Positions 35,430 to 43,943 of a stretch of 64,000 nucleotides of DNA are shown here, piece by piece. Origin of the DNA: Ascidiaceihabitans sp023955215 (GTDB lineage Bacteria; Pseudomonadota; Alphaproteobacteria; Rhodobacterales; Rhodobacteraceae); NCBI GenBank assembly GCA_943788345.1, contig CALSPX010000013.1, forward strand, positions 221,901-285,900. The letters run 5' to 3'. Position 1 is the stretch's first letter; every line of letters starts with the position of its first letter. The notes under the pieces are model-generated. The model was not told the origin of the DNA. It was given only the letters and a program-made list of their open reading frames with translations, and searched no databases. The position numbers and the translations under genes are program-made.

Positions 35430-36272
35430 ATGACCCAACCCAAAGACGCCGCCGCCCGTCGTGCTGTAAAGCCAGTCATTTGTTATCCGGTTGAAACGCT
35501 ACCTGCGCCGAACATGCCCGTCTATGAAGAGGCCCGTCAGAACCTGACCAAGGTTGACGAGGTTTTGGCCCCAGCCCGCGAGGCTGCAGTGTTCAATGTG
35601 CCTGCTGGCCACTTCTTTCGCATCTCATCTGTTGAAGGGTCCCAAGTTGGCGATCTGAACCTGTGGAATGCCAATGACCTTAGCGAAAAATTCTACACGG
35701 GCAAAACACGCGCTTTGCACGGCACACACATCACCACAGGCCAACAGATGTGGTCCAGCTTTCCACAGTTGCGCCCGATGGCGACGATCACTCACGACAC
35801 GCTGGGTTGGTATAGCATCGACGAATTTGGCTGCTCTGTGCATGACGTGATCGGCACGCGCTGCGATCCCTATACGCACAATCTTTTGGCTGGTGGTCAG
35901 TATCACCATTGCTGTCACTCTAACCTGTCGCGCGCGATGGGTGATCACCTTGGCATCACTGCGCAAGAGGCCGAAAGCCATGTTCATGACGTGCTTAACG
36001 TCTTTATGTGCACCGGCTTTACCCGCGACACAGGTCAGTACTTTATGAAGGGCAGCCCCGTGCGCCCCGGCGACTACTTAGAATTCTTTGCAGAGATTGA
36101 TTTGCTAGGCTGCTTGTCGGCCTGTCCTGGGGGGGATTGCTCTGACAAACATTCCTCGGACAGTGCCCAATGCCATCCGCTGTTGATTGAGGTGTTTAAA
36201 CCTGCGGATGGCTCGCTTGAAGGTTGGAAATCACCTGCGATGAACGGGTACAATCGCAGTCACGGTTTGTAG
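35430..36272 (+). CDS. DUF1989 (urea carboxylase-associated) family protein
   Basis: 280-residue soluble protein of DUF1989, often linked to urea or aminomethyl metabolism. Family pattern: VPAGHFFRISSVEGSQVGDLNLWNA, GYLR-type region replaced by ALHGTHITTGQQMWSSFPQLRPM, then HDVIGTRCDPYT, HHCCHSNL and CLSACPGGDCS. The many Cys and His suggest metal binding. No urea carboxylase or allophanate hydrolase gene is nearby, so the usual partner name does not show the role here. Confidence 0.82.
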   Translation: MTQPKDAAARRAVKPVICYPVETLPAPNMPVYEEARQNLTKVDEVLAPAREAAVFNVPAGHFFRISSVEGSQVGDLNLWNANDLSEKFYTGKTRALHGTHITTGQQMWSSFPQLRPMATITHDTLGWYSIDEFGCSVHDVIGTRCDPYTHNLLAGGQYHHCCHSNLSRAMGDHLGITAQEAESHVHDVLNVFMCTGFTRDTGQYFMKGSPVRPGDYLEFFAEIDLLGCLSACPGGDCSDKHSSDSAQCHPLLIEVFKPADGSLEGWKSPAMNGYNRSHGL

Positions 36273-36277
36273 CTGGA

Positions 36278-36320
36278 TCGGTATTGCGCACCTACGCAAT
36301 ACCGACGTTATACCGACGTT
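36278..36320. repeat. Hairpin plus dispersed 24-bp repeat, copy 2
   Basis: An 11-bp perfect stem TCGGTATTGCG (36278-36288) / CGCAATACCGA (36295-36305) with a six-base loop. It overlaps a 24-bp segment (36297-36320) that is the exact reverse complement of 17204-17227. It sits between two convergent genes and may act as a transcription barrier, though no T run follows. Confidence 0.85.
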
Positions 36321-36353
36321 CGGTTTCACTGTTTTTGGGTTGGCTGAATGTGT

Positions 36354-37058
36354 TCAGGTAAATGCAGCTTCTAGGGCAATCTCTACCATTTCGCCAAAGC
36401 TGCGTTCGCGGTCTTCGGCCGCTAACGCTTCACCTGTTTGAAGGTGGTCGCTGACGGTTAAAACAGCCAATGCGCGACGCCCATAACGGGCAGCAAGGGT
36501 GTACAGCTCGGCGGCTTCCATCTCGACCCCCAAGATGCCGTGGCGCGTCATTTGTTCGTTCAAGTCAGGACGTTCGTCGTAGAACACGTCAGAGGAATAA
36601 ATGCCGCCTACGTGGGTTTTACAGCCCTTGGTTTCCGCAGATTTCACCGCAGCTGCCAGTAGCCCATAGTCGGCACATGGCGCGTAATTGAATTCTTTGA
36701 AGATGCCAGAAGAGGGAGAGTTTAGGGTGCTAGCGGTCATGGCTATGATCACGTCGCGAATGCCGACTTGTGGCTGCATACCCCCGCAGCTGCCAATACG
36801 GATCAGGGTTTGTGCATTGTATTCATTGATTAATTCGTTGGCGTAGATCGACAAGGATGGCATGCCCATGCCGGACCCTTGGATAGTCACACGGTGGCCG
36901 TTCCATGTGCCGGTGAAGCCCAACATGCCGCGCACTTCATTGACCAGTTCAACGTCTTTCAGAAAAGTTTCTGCTGCCCATTTCGCGCGGTACGGATCAC
37001 CCGGCATTAGAACAGTTTCAGCGATTTGGCCTGGCTTTGCGCCGATGTGTACGGTCAT
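36354..37058 (-). CDS. deoD: Purine-nucleoside phosphorylase
   Basis: Phosphorolysis of purine (deoxy)nucleosides to base and (deoxy)ribose-1-phosphate. 234 residues of the hexameric DeoD type: MTVHIGAKPGQIAETVLMPGDPYRAKW at the N-terminus (phosphate loop), GMGMPSLSIYANEL, RIGSCGG, and GVEMEAAELYTLAA (nucleoside-binding Glu/Met). A BMP-type ABC importer that probably brings in nucleosides is 12 kb away. Convergent to DUF1989 and 78 bp after ecm. Confidence 0.95.
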   Translation of the reverse strand: MTVHIGAKPGQIAETVLMPGDPYRAKWAAETFLKDVELVNEVRGMLGFTGTWNGHRVTIQGSGMGMPSLSIYANELINEYNAQTLIRIGSCGGMQPQVGIRDVIIAMTASTLNSPSSGIFKEFNYAPCADYGLLAAAVKSAETKGCKTHVGGIYSSDVFYDERPDLNEQMTRHGILGVEMEAAELYTLAARYGRRALAVLTVSDHLQTGEALAAEDRERSFGEMVEIALEAAFT

Positions 37059-37136
37059 GAAATTCTCTTTCGCGAGTATGAATGTTGCGCCAACTTTGAC
37101 TTCATATCAACCAAGATGCAAATGCCGCGTTTGTTG

Positions 37137-39092
37137 CTAAGGCGCTGGATCTGCGAGGGTTACAATGTCTGCCATGATTGTGTTCAGCTCAAAGTCTTTA
37201 GGGGTATAAACCCGTGCCACACCCATAGCCCGCAATCGTTCTGCATCGTCATCAGGAATAATGCCGCCGACAATAACTGGTGTATCGCCAAGCCCTGCTT
37301 CGCGCATCCGCTCAATGAGGTCCTCGACCAATGGAAGGTGACTGCCTGACAGGATTGATAGGCCTACAACATGTGCTTGATCCTCTAGCGCGGCGGCGAC
37401 CAACTGTTCGGGGGTTAGGCGGATCCCTTCATAGGCGATATCCATCCCACAATCACGGGCACGAACCGCGATTTGTTCGGCACCGTTCGAATGCCCATCT
37501 AAACCGGGCTTACCAACCAAGAATTTCAATCGACGCCCCAACCGATCACTCACCGCGTTTACAGATTCACGCAGGTCTTCAAGACCTTCGGTCTTGTTAG
37601 ATTGTCCAGCGGCAACGCCAGTTGGCCCACGGTATTCGCCGTGGACATGGCGCATTTGCGCGGCCCATTCGCCTGTCGTTACACCTGCTTTTGCCGCCGC
37701 GATTGAGGGCGGCATCACATTGCGTCCCTCGGATGCCGCTGCGCGAAGATCTGCAAGGGCGGCGTCGACGGCATCCTGATCGCGGTTGGCGCGCCATGCA
37801 TTCAGACTGTCAATTTGGGCCTGCTCTACGGCGGGATCGACCACCATGATGCCGCCGTCTGCGGTCATCAACGGGGAGGGTTCTGTGCTGGTGTATTTGT
37901 TCACGCCAACAACGACAGTTTCACCTGCCTCAATGCGATTGAGGCGATCAGCGTTGGACTGCACAAGGGCGGATTTCATGTAATCGATGGCTTCAATCGC
38001 GCCGCCCATTGCATCCAAATTCGCCAGTTCAGCCCGGGCACCTTCTTTGAGTTCTTCAACTTTGCGATCTACCGCAGGGTTGCCGTCAAACAAGTCGTCA
38101 AATTCCAACAGGTCTGTTTCAAACGCCATGATCTGCTGCATGCGCATGGACCATTGTTGATCCCACGGACGGGGCAGGCCAAGGGCTTCATTCCAAGCTG
38201 GCAATTGCACCGCACGCGCACGGGCCTTTTTGGACAAGGTAACCGCAAGCATCTCGATCAAGATACGGTAAACATTGTTCTCTGGTTGTTGCTCGGTCAG
38301 ACCAAGGGAATTCACCTGAACGCCGTAACGAAAGCGGCGGTATTTTGCGTCTGTTACACCGTAACGCGTCTCGCAAATTTCATCCCATAGATCGACGAAA
38401 GCGCGCATTTTGCACATCTCTGTCACGAACCGAATGCCTGCGTTCACAAAGAAAGAGATGCGGCCCACAAGGGCTGGAAAATCAGCAGGATCAACGCGGG
38501 GGCGCAATTCATCCAGCACGGCGGTGGCGGTGGCGAGGGCAAAGGACAGCTCTTGCTCTGGTGTCGCACCTGCCTCTTGCAAGTGATAGGAACAGACGTT
38601 CATCGGGTTCCATTTGGGAACATTTGTATAGCAATATTCGGCAACATCCGCGATCATCTTTAACGATGGTTTGGGCGGGCAAATGTAGGTGCCGCGCGAA
38701 AGGTATTCTTTGATCAGATCGTTTTGAACAGTGCCTTGCAGTGCCCCAATGTCAGCACCCTGTTCTTCGGCAACAGCGATGTACAGCGACAACAACCAAG
38801 GGGCCGTTGCGTTGATGGTCATCGATGTATTCATTTTTTCTAAAGGAATTTCATCAAACAATGCACGCATGTCACCAAGGTGGGAAACGGGTACGCCAAC
38901 CTTACCAACCTCACCACGTGACAAGATATGATCGCTGTCATAGCCTGTTTGGGTTGGTAGATCGAACGCAACAGAAAGGCCCGTCTGCCCTTTTTCTAGG
39001 TTTGAGCGGTACAGCAGGTTCGAGGCTTTGGCCGTTGAATGACCTGCATAGGTCCGTATCAGCCAAGGGCGGTCTTTTTCGGATTGGGTCAT
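37137..39092 (-). CDS. ecm: (2R)-ethylmalonyl-CoA mutase
   Basis: Coenzyme-B12 mutase of the ethylmalonyl-CoA pathway: ethylmalonyl-CoA to methylsuccinyl-CoA. 651 residues with the barrel domain (RPWLIRTYAGHSTAKASN, GLSVAFDLPTQTGYDSD, FFVNAGIRFVTEMCKMRAF) and the C-terminal B12 domain with the DxHxxG motif in GKPGLDGHSNGAEQ near residue 535. The length and the GLSVAFDLP-QxGYD region fit Ecm rather than methylmalonyl-CoA mutase, which is usually longer and has a different substrate loop. The upstream gap carries GTAATAAAGTTAC, shared with ccrA. Confidence 0.93.
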   Translation of the reverse strand: MTQSEKDRPWLIRTYAGHSTAKASNLLYRSNLEKGQTGLSVAFDLPTQTGYDSDHILSRGEVGKVGVPVSHLGDMRALFDEIPLEKMNTSMTINATAPWLLSLYIAVAEEQGADIGALQGTVQNDLIKEYLSRGTYICPPKPSLKMIADVAEYCYTNVPKWNPMNVCSYHLQEAGATPEQELSFALATATAVLDELRPRVDPADFPALVGRISFFVNAGIRFVTEMCKMRAFVDLWDEICETRYGVTDAKYRRFRYGVQVNSLGLTEQQPENNVYRILIEMLAVTLSKKARARAVQLPAWNEALGLPRPWDQQWSMRMQQIMAFETDLLEFDDLFDGNPAVDRKVEELKEGARAELANLDAMGGAIEAIDYMKSALVQSNADRLNRIEAGETVVVGVNKYTSTEPSPLMTADGGIMVVDPAVEQAQIDSLNAWRANRDQDAVDAALADLRAAASEGRNVMPPSIAAAKAGVTTGEWAAQMRHVHGEYRGPTGVAAGQSNKTEGLEDLRESVNAVSDRLGRRLKFLVGKPGLDGHSNGAEQIAVRARDCGMDIAYEGIRLTPEQLVAAALEDQAHVVGLSILSGSHLPLVEDLIERMREAGLGDTPVIVGGIIPDDDAERLRAMGVARVYTPKDFELNTIMADIVTLADPAP

Positions 39093-39124
39093 CGGGCCTC
39101 ACTGGTGGTCGACGCATTGCGCGA

Positions 39125-39154
39125 GTAATAAAGTTACGTGCAATGCTTATTAGT
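39125..39154. promoter_or_regulatory. Shared GTAATAAAGTTAC element upstream of ecm
   Basis: GTAATAAAGTTAC at 39125-39137, 33-45 bp upstream of the ecm start, followed by the partly inverted CTTATTAG at 39146-39153. The same 13 bases occur upstream of ccrA at 40689-40701. It lies in the 206-bp divergent gap between ecm and the PlsB-like gene, so it could serve either. Confidence 0.6.
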
Positions 39155-39298
39155 GGTAATTTTAGGCCAGTGTCAATTCGTTTTGCTGAAGGCGTTATTA
39201 ACAAAACGTAAAGCAAAAATGCCGCTATCTGGGCCAACTGCTGCGTCCAAATTTGATTTTGGTTTACGCTGGGTCTGAGCGCTGTAAGACTATTTCCA

Positions 39299-40666
39299 AT
39301 GACGCAGATTGTTGAAATTCCCCTCTGGCTTTTTGTCCTGATTTTGCTGTTTGCTGCGGTTACAGCACTTAGCCACTTCTTGTTGCCCTCGGTACGTTGG
39401 TTTTTCCGCCGCCGTTTGGAACGCGCTGTTAAGAGGTTGAATACGCGTCTTACGCGCCCGATTGAGCCGTTCAAACTGGCGCGCCGTTATGACATGATTC
39501 AGCGATTGATTTACGACCCTGAAGTGACCCGCGCGATTGTGAACCACGCGGAACGCAACAATGTGCCAGAGAACGTGGCCTTTGAAAAAGCACGGCGATA
39601 TGCACGTGAGATCGTGCCTAGTTTTAGTGCGCTGGCGTATTTTGGATTTGCAATCCGTATAGCACGCTGGTTGGGCAATACCTTTTATGACGTACGTACT
39701 GGTCCTGAAAACGATGAACGTTTGGCCAAACTTTCCCCAGACGCGACCGTCATTTTTATCATGAACCATCGCAGCAACATGGACTATGTCTTGGTGACAT
39801 ATTTGGCCGCGCGTGCCTCTGCATTGTCCTACGCTGTTGGGGAATGGGCCCGTGTTTGGCCGCTGACCCGATTGATCAAATCAATGGGTGCATATTTTAT
39901 TCGTCGCAAAGCACGGGGTGCTTTGTATCGTCGGGTGCTTGCTCGCTATGTGCAGATGGCAACTGAAGGCGGCGTAACTCAAGCGGTGTTTCCTGAGGGT
40001 GGGTTAAGTCTGAATGGACGGCTTATGCCCCCGAAGATGGGCCTGCTGTCTTATATTCTCGAGGGGTTTGATCCCAACGAGGGGCGCGACGTTATGTTCG
40101 TGCCTGTCGCCATTAACTATGACCGTGTTCTTGAGGACCGTGTTTTGATTGCTGCGAATGAACGTGGGGACCGAAAGTTTGGTGGCAAGGTAAGCGTTGT
40201 TTTCAAGTTTGTGGTGCACCGCACGTGGCAACGGTTTCGTGGTAAGAAGTTTCAGTTCGGGACTGCTGCAGTAACGTTTGGGGAACCTGTTTCGTTACGC
40301 GATTACAAGACCACGCCTGACGCAGAAAGCTTGGCTACCGATCTGATGACTCGCATCGAAGATGTTATGCCTGTGGTGGTGGTGCCGCTGTTGGCACGCG
40401 CTTTGTTGGCGGGTGATTTGCCTTGTGACGACACAAATCTACAAGCTGTTTTGGACGCACAATTATCTGCCAGTACTGTGAAGACTTCAATCGTTCCTCC
40501 AAGTGAACTGATTGCTGTCGCAAACCATGCGCTGGCTCAATTAGCTGAGCGTGAGATCGTTGAGTTAAAAGATGGGGCCTGGAGCATATTGCCTAACAAT
40601 CGACCTGTCCTAACATTCTACGCCAGTTCGATTGCCCATTATTATAAGGGCGAAGAAGGTGCGTAA
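39299..40666 (+). CDS. PlsB-like glycerol-3-phosphate acyltransferase
   Basis: 455-residue membrane-associated acyltransferase. One or two helices at the N-terminus (8-30), then the acyltransferase motif NHRSNMDYVLV (HxxxxD) near residue 157, GAYFIRRKARG near 202, and the substrate block FPEGGLSLNGRL near 231. Order and spacing resemble PlsB-type glycerol-3-phosphate acyltransferases, but it is much shorter than the E. coli enzyme. It lies between ecm and ccrA on the ccrA strand, with a 140-bp gap before ccrA. No clear ribosome site. Confidence 0.72.
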   Translation: MTQIVEIPLWLFVLILLFAAVTALSHFLLPSVRWFFRRRLERAVKRLNTRLTRPIEPFKLARRYDMIQRLIYDPEVTRAIVNHAERNNVPENVAFEKARRYAREIVPSFSALAYFGFAIRIARWLGNTFYDVRTGPENDERLAKLSPDATVIFIMNHRSNMDYVLVTYLAARASALSYAVGEWARVWPLTRLIKSMGAYFIRRKARGALYRRVLARYVQMATEGGVTQAVFPEGGLSLNGRLMPPKMGLLSYILEGFDPNEGRDVMFVPVAINYDRVLEDRVLIAANERGDRKFGGKVSVVFKFVVHRTWQRFRGKKFQFGTAAVTFGEPVSLRDYKTTPDAESLATDLMTRIEDVMPVVVVPLLARALLAGDLPCDDTNLQAVLDAQLSASTVKTSIVPPSELIAVANHALAQLAEREIVELKDGAWSILPNNRPVLTFYASSIAHYYKGEEGA

Positions 40667-40688
40667 GGTGCCTTGTGAAATCCGTAAC

Positions 40689-40732
40689 GTAATAAAGTTA
40701 CCAAAGAATACCAAATAGGGTTGCTTTATTAC
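40689..40732. promoter_or_regulatory. Inverted repeat with GTAATAAAGTTAC upstream of ccrA
   Basis: GTAATAAAG (40689-40697) and CTTTATTAC (40724-40732) form a perfect 9-bp inverted repeat with a 26-bp spacer, 75-118 bp upstream of the ccrA start. The left arm continues to GTAATAAAGTTAC, identical to the site upstream of ecm. It is a good candidate operator for the ethylmalonyl-CoA pathway. Confidence 0.6.
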
Positions 40733-40806
40733 CTGCTAAATTATATTTCCTGAGCATGACCACGCGATTCTGCGCCGTGGTCCTCTATGCATTGAGGGGA
40801 AATATC

Positions 40807-42087
40807 ATGGGTTTAGATACTGGAACTGCGCAATATGAAGCGCTTGAAAAAGACCTTTATGAGGTCGGTGAAATTCCTCCAATGGGCTATGTCCCTAAGC
40901 AGATGTACGCTTGGACCATCCGCAAGGAACGCCACGGAAATCCAGATACTGCGATGCTGCAAGAAGTCGTGGATGTTCCGAACCTAGACAGTCATGATGT
41001 GCTTGTTTTGGTGATGGCCGCAGGCGTGAATTATAATGGTGTTTGGGCCGCATTGGGCACGCCGATCAGCCCCTTTGACGGACACAAACAACCCTATCAC
41101 ATCGCAGGTTCTGACGCGTCGGGTATCGTTTGGGCCGTTGGCGATAAGGTAACGCGTTGGAAGGTTGGCGATGAAGTTGTCATTCATTGCAATCAAGATG
41201 ATGGCGACGATGAAGACTGCAATGGCGGTGATCCGATGTTTTCCACCAGTCAGCGCATCTGGGGATATGAAACACCAGACGGGTCCTTTGGACAGTTCAC
41301 GCGCGTGCAGTCGCAACAATTGATGCCGCGACCCAAACATCTGACGTGGGAAGAATCCGCCTGCTACACCCTGACTTTGGCAACGGCTTATCGCATGTTG
41401 TTCGGACATCATCCGCATGACCTTAAGCCGGGCCAAAACGTTTTGGTCTGGGGTGCATCCGGTGGTCTTGGCTCCTACGCGATTCAGTTGATCAACACCG
41501 CAGGTGCCAATGCGATTGGTGTGATTTCTGATGAAGACAAACGTGATTTTGTTATGGGGTTAGGGGCCAAAGGGGTTCTCAATCGCAAAGACTTTAACTG
41601 CTGGGGGCAGATGCCCACAGTGAATACCCCTGAGTATGCCACGTGGTTCAAAGAGGCGCGCAAATTTGGCGCTGCGATTTGGGAGATCACGGGCAAAGGC
41701 AACAACGTTGATATGGTATTTGAACACCCCGGCGAGGCGACATTCCCTGTTTCGACATTCGTTTGTAAAAAGGGTGGCATGGTTGTGATCTGTGCGGGTA
41801 CGTCGGGCTTCAATCTAACCTTTGATGTGCGTTACATGTGGATGCATCAAAAGCGCCTGCAAGGAAGCCACTTTGCCCACCTCAAGCAAGCGTCAGCGGC
41901 AAACCAGTTGATGATCGAACGGCGGTTGGATCCTTGCATGTCTGAAGTGTTTGAATGGAATGCTCTGCCGGATGCCCACATGAAAATGCTACGCAATGAA
42001 CACAAGCCCGGGAATATGTCGGTTTTGGTCCAAGCGCCCAAGACCGGCTTGCGAACATTGGAAGACGCGATGGACGCGCGACCCTAA
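40807..42087 (+). CDS. ccrA: Crotonyl-CoA carboxylase/reductase
   Basis: Key enzyme of the ethylmalonyl-CoA pathway: reductive carboxylation of crotonyl-CoA to ethylmalonyl-CoA with NADPH. 426 residues of the MDR family. N-terminal ALEKDLYEVGEIPPMGYVPKQMYAW, the Ccr-type insert HCNQDDGDDEDCNGGDPM, nucleotide motif VLVWGASGGLGSYA near residue 219, and the C-terminal FDVRYMWMHQKRLQGSHFAH. ATG 40807 has GAGGGGAAA upstream; an ATG at 40756 adds 17 residues that do not resemble the family. Confidence 0.95.
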   Translation: MGLDTGTAQYEALEKDLYEVGEIPPMGYVPKQMYAWTIRKERHGNPDTAMLQEVVDVPNLDSHDVLVLVMAAGVNYNGVWAALGTPISPFDGHKQPYHIAGSDASGIVWAVGDKVTRWKVGDEVVIHCNQDDGDDEDCNGGDPMFSTSQRIWGYETPDGSFGQFTRVQSQQLMPRPKHLTWEESACYTLTLATAYRMLFGHHPHDLKPGQNVLVWGASGGLGSYAIQLINTAGANAIGVISDEDKRDFVMGLGAKGVLNRKDFNCWGQMPTVNTPEYATWFKEARKFGAAIWEITGKGNNVDMVFEHPGEATFPVSTFVCKKGGMVVICAGTSGFNLTFDVRYMWMHQKRLQGSHFAHLKQASAANQLMIERRLDPCMSEVFEWNALPDAHMKMLRNEHKPGNMSVLVQAPKTGLRTLEDAMDARP

Positions 42088-42113
42088 ACGCAGCTTGTTA
42101 GTGAAAATGAAAG

Positions 42114-42150
42114 ACGCCCGCGAATCGAAGAGGATCGTGGGCGTTTGTAT
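42114..42150 (+). terminator. ccrA terminator
   Basis: Ten-base stem ACGCCCGCGA / TCGTGGGCGT (one G-U pair) from 42114 to 42144, followed by a T-rich tail. A second, weaker C/G-rich hairpin (CTCCCC...GGGGAG) lies at 42198-42214 in the same gap, before the small gene upstream of luxR. Confidence 0.75.
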
Positions 42151-42297
42151 TTCTAGACACCGGATCGAACCTATTCAAAGGCTTAGTTTTCGGCACCTCC
42201 CCATTTTGGGGGAGGGGAAATGCGCGAATTTTGCGGGAAAGGTGGCCGTGATAGGTTTGATTTAATCATTCATTAACCAACTAGAGGTGTAGCTTAA

Positions 42298-42504
42298 ATG
42301 AGAAGTGACTGGATTTTGGACGTACTCACAGACCTCAAAACATTTGCCCGTGCAAATGAACTTTTGGTTCTTGCAGAACAACTTGATGACACCTCGATTG
42401 TCGCCATGGCCGAAATCGCAGCGCTAAGGGAAAAACAAGATAGGCGCACACATGACCGCGACCACGGCCTTGGAACATATCTTGGAGGAGCTGGAGCAAG
42501 CTGA
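42298..42504 (+). CDS. Small protein upstream of luxR
   Basis: 68 residues starting MRSDWILDVLTDLKTFARAN, with a helical, soluble N-terminal ~42 residues (LAEQLDDTSIVAMAEIAAL). AGAGGTG lies upstream. I recall an ORF of this type before luxR genes in roseobacters, but no function is known. The last 53 bases overlap the luxR start in another frame, so coupling to LuxR translation is possible; the C-terminal tail is probably shaped by that overlap. Confidence 0.65.
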   Translation: MRSDWILDVLTDLKTFARANELLVLAEQLDDTSIVAMAEIAALREKQDRRTHDRDHGLGTYLGGAGAS

Positions 42505-43171
42505 AGGGCTTGCTGGACTTCAGATCGCAATAGAGGCACTGCGCAGCGAAATGAACGTCGACCACATGGTGTATCATTGGGTCGACAGTGCCGGCGATCA
42601 ATACGGATGTGGGACCTACCCGCCGGAATGGGTTCAGCGTTATTTAGACCAAAACTATTTACGGGTCGATCCGGTCATTGCAGGATGTTATCAACGTTTT
42701 CATCCTGTGGATTGGAAACGTTTGGATTGGTCTAGCAAGGCGGCACGTGCCTTCCAAAAAGAAGCAATTTCATACGGTGTTGGAAACCAAGGGTTCTCTG
42801 TCCCGATCCGTGGCCCAAACGGACAGTTTGCGTTATTCACAGTTAGCCACTCTGGTAACGATGCAGAGTGGGCGACATTCACCAAAACCCATACTAAAAA
42901 CATGTTGCTGATTTCCCATGTCTTCAATCGCAAGGCCTTGGACCTAGAACCAGACCGCACACCAGAACATGCACAAGCTCTATCCCCGCGAGAGGTAGAT
43001 GCTGTGACGCTATTGGCGATGGGCTACAATCGCGCGCAAGTGGCCCAGTCCCTTGCAATTTCAGAACATACGGTTCGGGTGTATGTCGAAAGTGCACGTT
43101 TCAAATTGGGGGCGATGAACACAACACATGCAGTCGCACGCGCGATCAGTCGCGGATTGATTGTCGTGTGA
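42452..43171 (+). CDS. LuxR-family acyl-homoserine-lactone-responsive regulator
   Basis: 239-residue quorum-sensing regulator. The N-terminal autoinducer-binding domain has the conserved pocket residues Trp60, Tyr64, Asp73, Pro74 and Trp88 (equivalents of TraR W57, Y61, D70, W85). The C-terminal LuxR helix-turn-helix lies at about 173-235 (LSPREVDAVTLLAMGYNRAQ and SEHTVRVYVESARFKLG). The luxI-type gene starts 101 bp downstream in the same direction, so this is a complete cognate pair. Which genes it controls is not visible. Confidence 0.93.
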   Translation: MTATTALEHILEELEQAEGLAGLQIAIEALRSEMNVDHMVYHWVDSAGDQYGCGTYPPEWVQRYLDQNYLRVDPVIAGCYQRFHPVDWKRLDWSSKAARAFQKEAISYGVGNQGFSVPIRGPNGQFALFTVSHSGNDAEWATFTKTHTKNMLLISHVFNRKALDLEPDRTPEHAQALSPREVDAVTLLAMGYNRAQVAQSLAISEHTVRVYVESARFKLGAMNTTHAVARAISRGLIVV

Positions 43172-43235
43172 TGTTGCGTCCCCGCGTGCAGTGCGTACGC
43201 TCAGATCAATAGAAATTAACGTGCCCAAAGTTAGT

Positions 43236-43263
43236 CCTTGTTCAGTTAATTGATCGGACAAGG
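43236..43263. promoter_or_regulatory. Inverted repeat overlapping the luxI ribosome site
   Basis: CCTTGT (43236-43241) and ACAAGG (43258-43263) are inverted repeats extended by partial pairing (CCTTGTTC versus GGACAAGG), ending 9 bp before the luxI start and covering the AAGGGGA ribosome site. It could be a LuxR operator or an RNA hairpin that hides the site; both are inference. Confidence 0.4.
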
Positions 43264-43272
43264 GGAAACGGT

Positions 43273-43911
43273 ATGTTGCGCTATATCTACGGGGATCAAC
43301 TGAAGGCACATGAAAAGCTGGCGGGGCAAATGTTTCGCGATCGTGCAGACCAGTTCAAGGTGCGTCTCAATTGGGATGTAAATGTGGATGCCCAAGGTTT
43401 TGAACGTGACGAATACGACGATCTAAATCCACTTTATGTGATTTGGCAAAATGCGGATGGTACGCACGGGGGATCGATGCGCTTCTTGCCAACTGTGGGA
43501 CGGGTCATGGTGAACGATCATTTCCCACACCTTTTGGGGGGCGGTTCAATTTCCAGTCCAACGATCTGGGAATGCACGCGCTTTTGTTTGTCTCGGGGCG
43601 CAAATCCAAAAGTTGCCGCAGCGCTGATGCTTGCAGGTGGAGAAATTATGGAAGGGTTCGGCGTTGAACACTTCGTTGGCGTATTTGACGCACGTATGGT
43701 GCGGATATATCGCCGAATTGGATCATCCCCAGAGGTATTAGGACAAGAGGGCGAGGGACGCGCACAAATCAGTGTTGGGCTTTGGCATTTTGCGCCTGAA
43801 GCCAAAGCACTCGTGGCGCAAAAGGCTGGTCTTTCACCAGAAATTTCACGGCTTTGGTTTGATCGTGCTTTTGGATCAAAACAGTGCGCAGAACTAGCAA
43901 AGGTGGGCTAG
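43273..43911 (+). CDS. LuxI-family acyl-homoserine-lactone synthase
   Basis: Makes the quorum-sensing signal from S-adenosylmethionine and an acyl-ACP or acyl-CoA. 212 residues with the LuxI pattern: Arg24, Phe28 and Trp34 in the N-terminal block (RDRADQFKVRLNWDVN), acidic FERDEYDDLNPLYVIW, SMRFLPT, and WECTRFCLS with the conserved Glu and Arg. Good AAGGGG ribosome site. Downstream of its LuxR partner and 32 bp before a helicase gene that may be in the same transcript. The acyl chain made cannot be predicted from the sequence. Confidence 0.92.
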   Translation: MLRYIYGDQLKAHEKLAGQMFRDRADQFKVRLNWDVNVDAQGFERDEYDDLNPLYVIWQNADGTHGGSMRFLPTVGRVMVNDHFPHLLGGGSISSPTIWECTRFCLSRGANPKVAAALMLAGGEIMEGFGVEHFVGVFDARMVRIYRRIGSSPEVLGQEGEGRAQISVGLWHFAPEAKALVAQKAGLSPEISRLWFDRAFGSKQCAELAKVG

Positions 43912-43943
43912 CACCCATTGGGCGCGCTCTATAGTGTCGCGCT

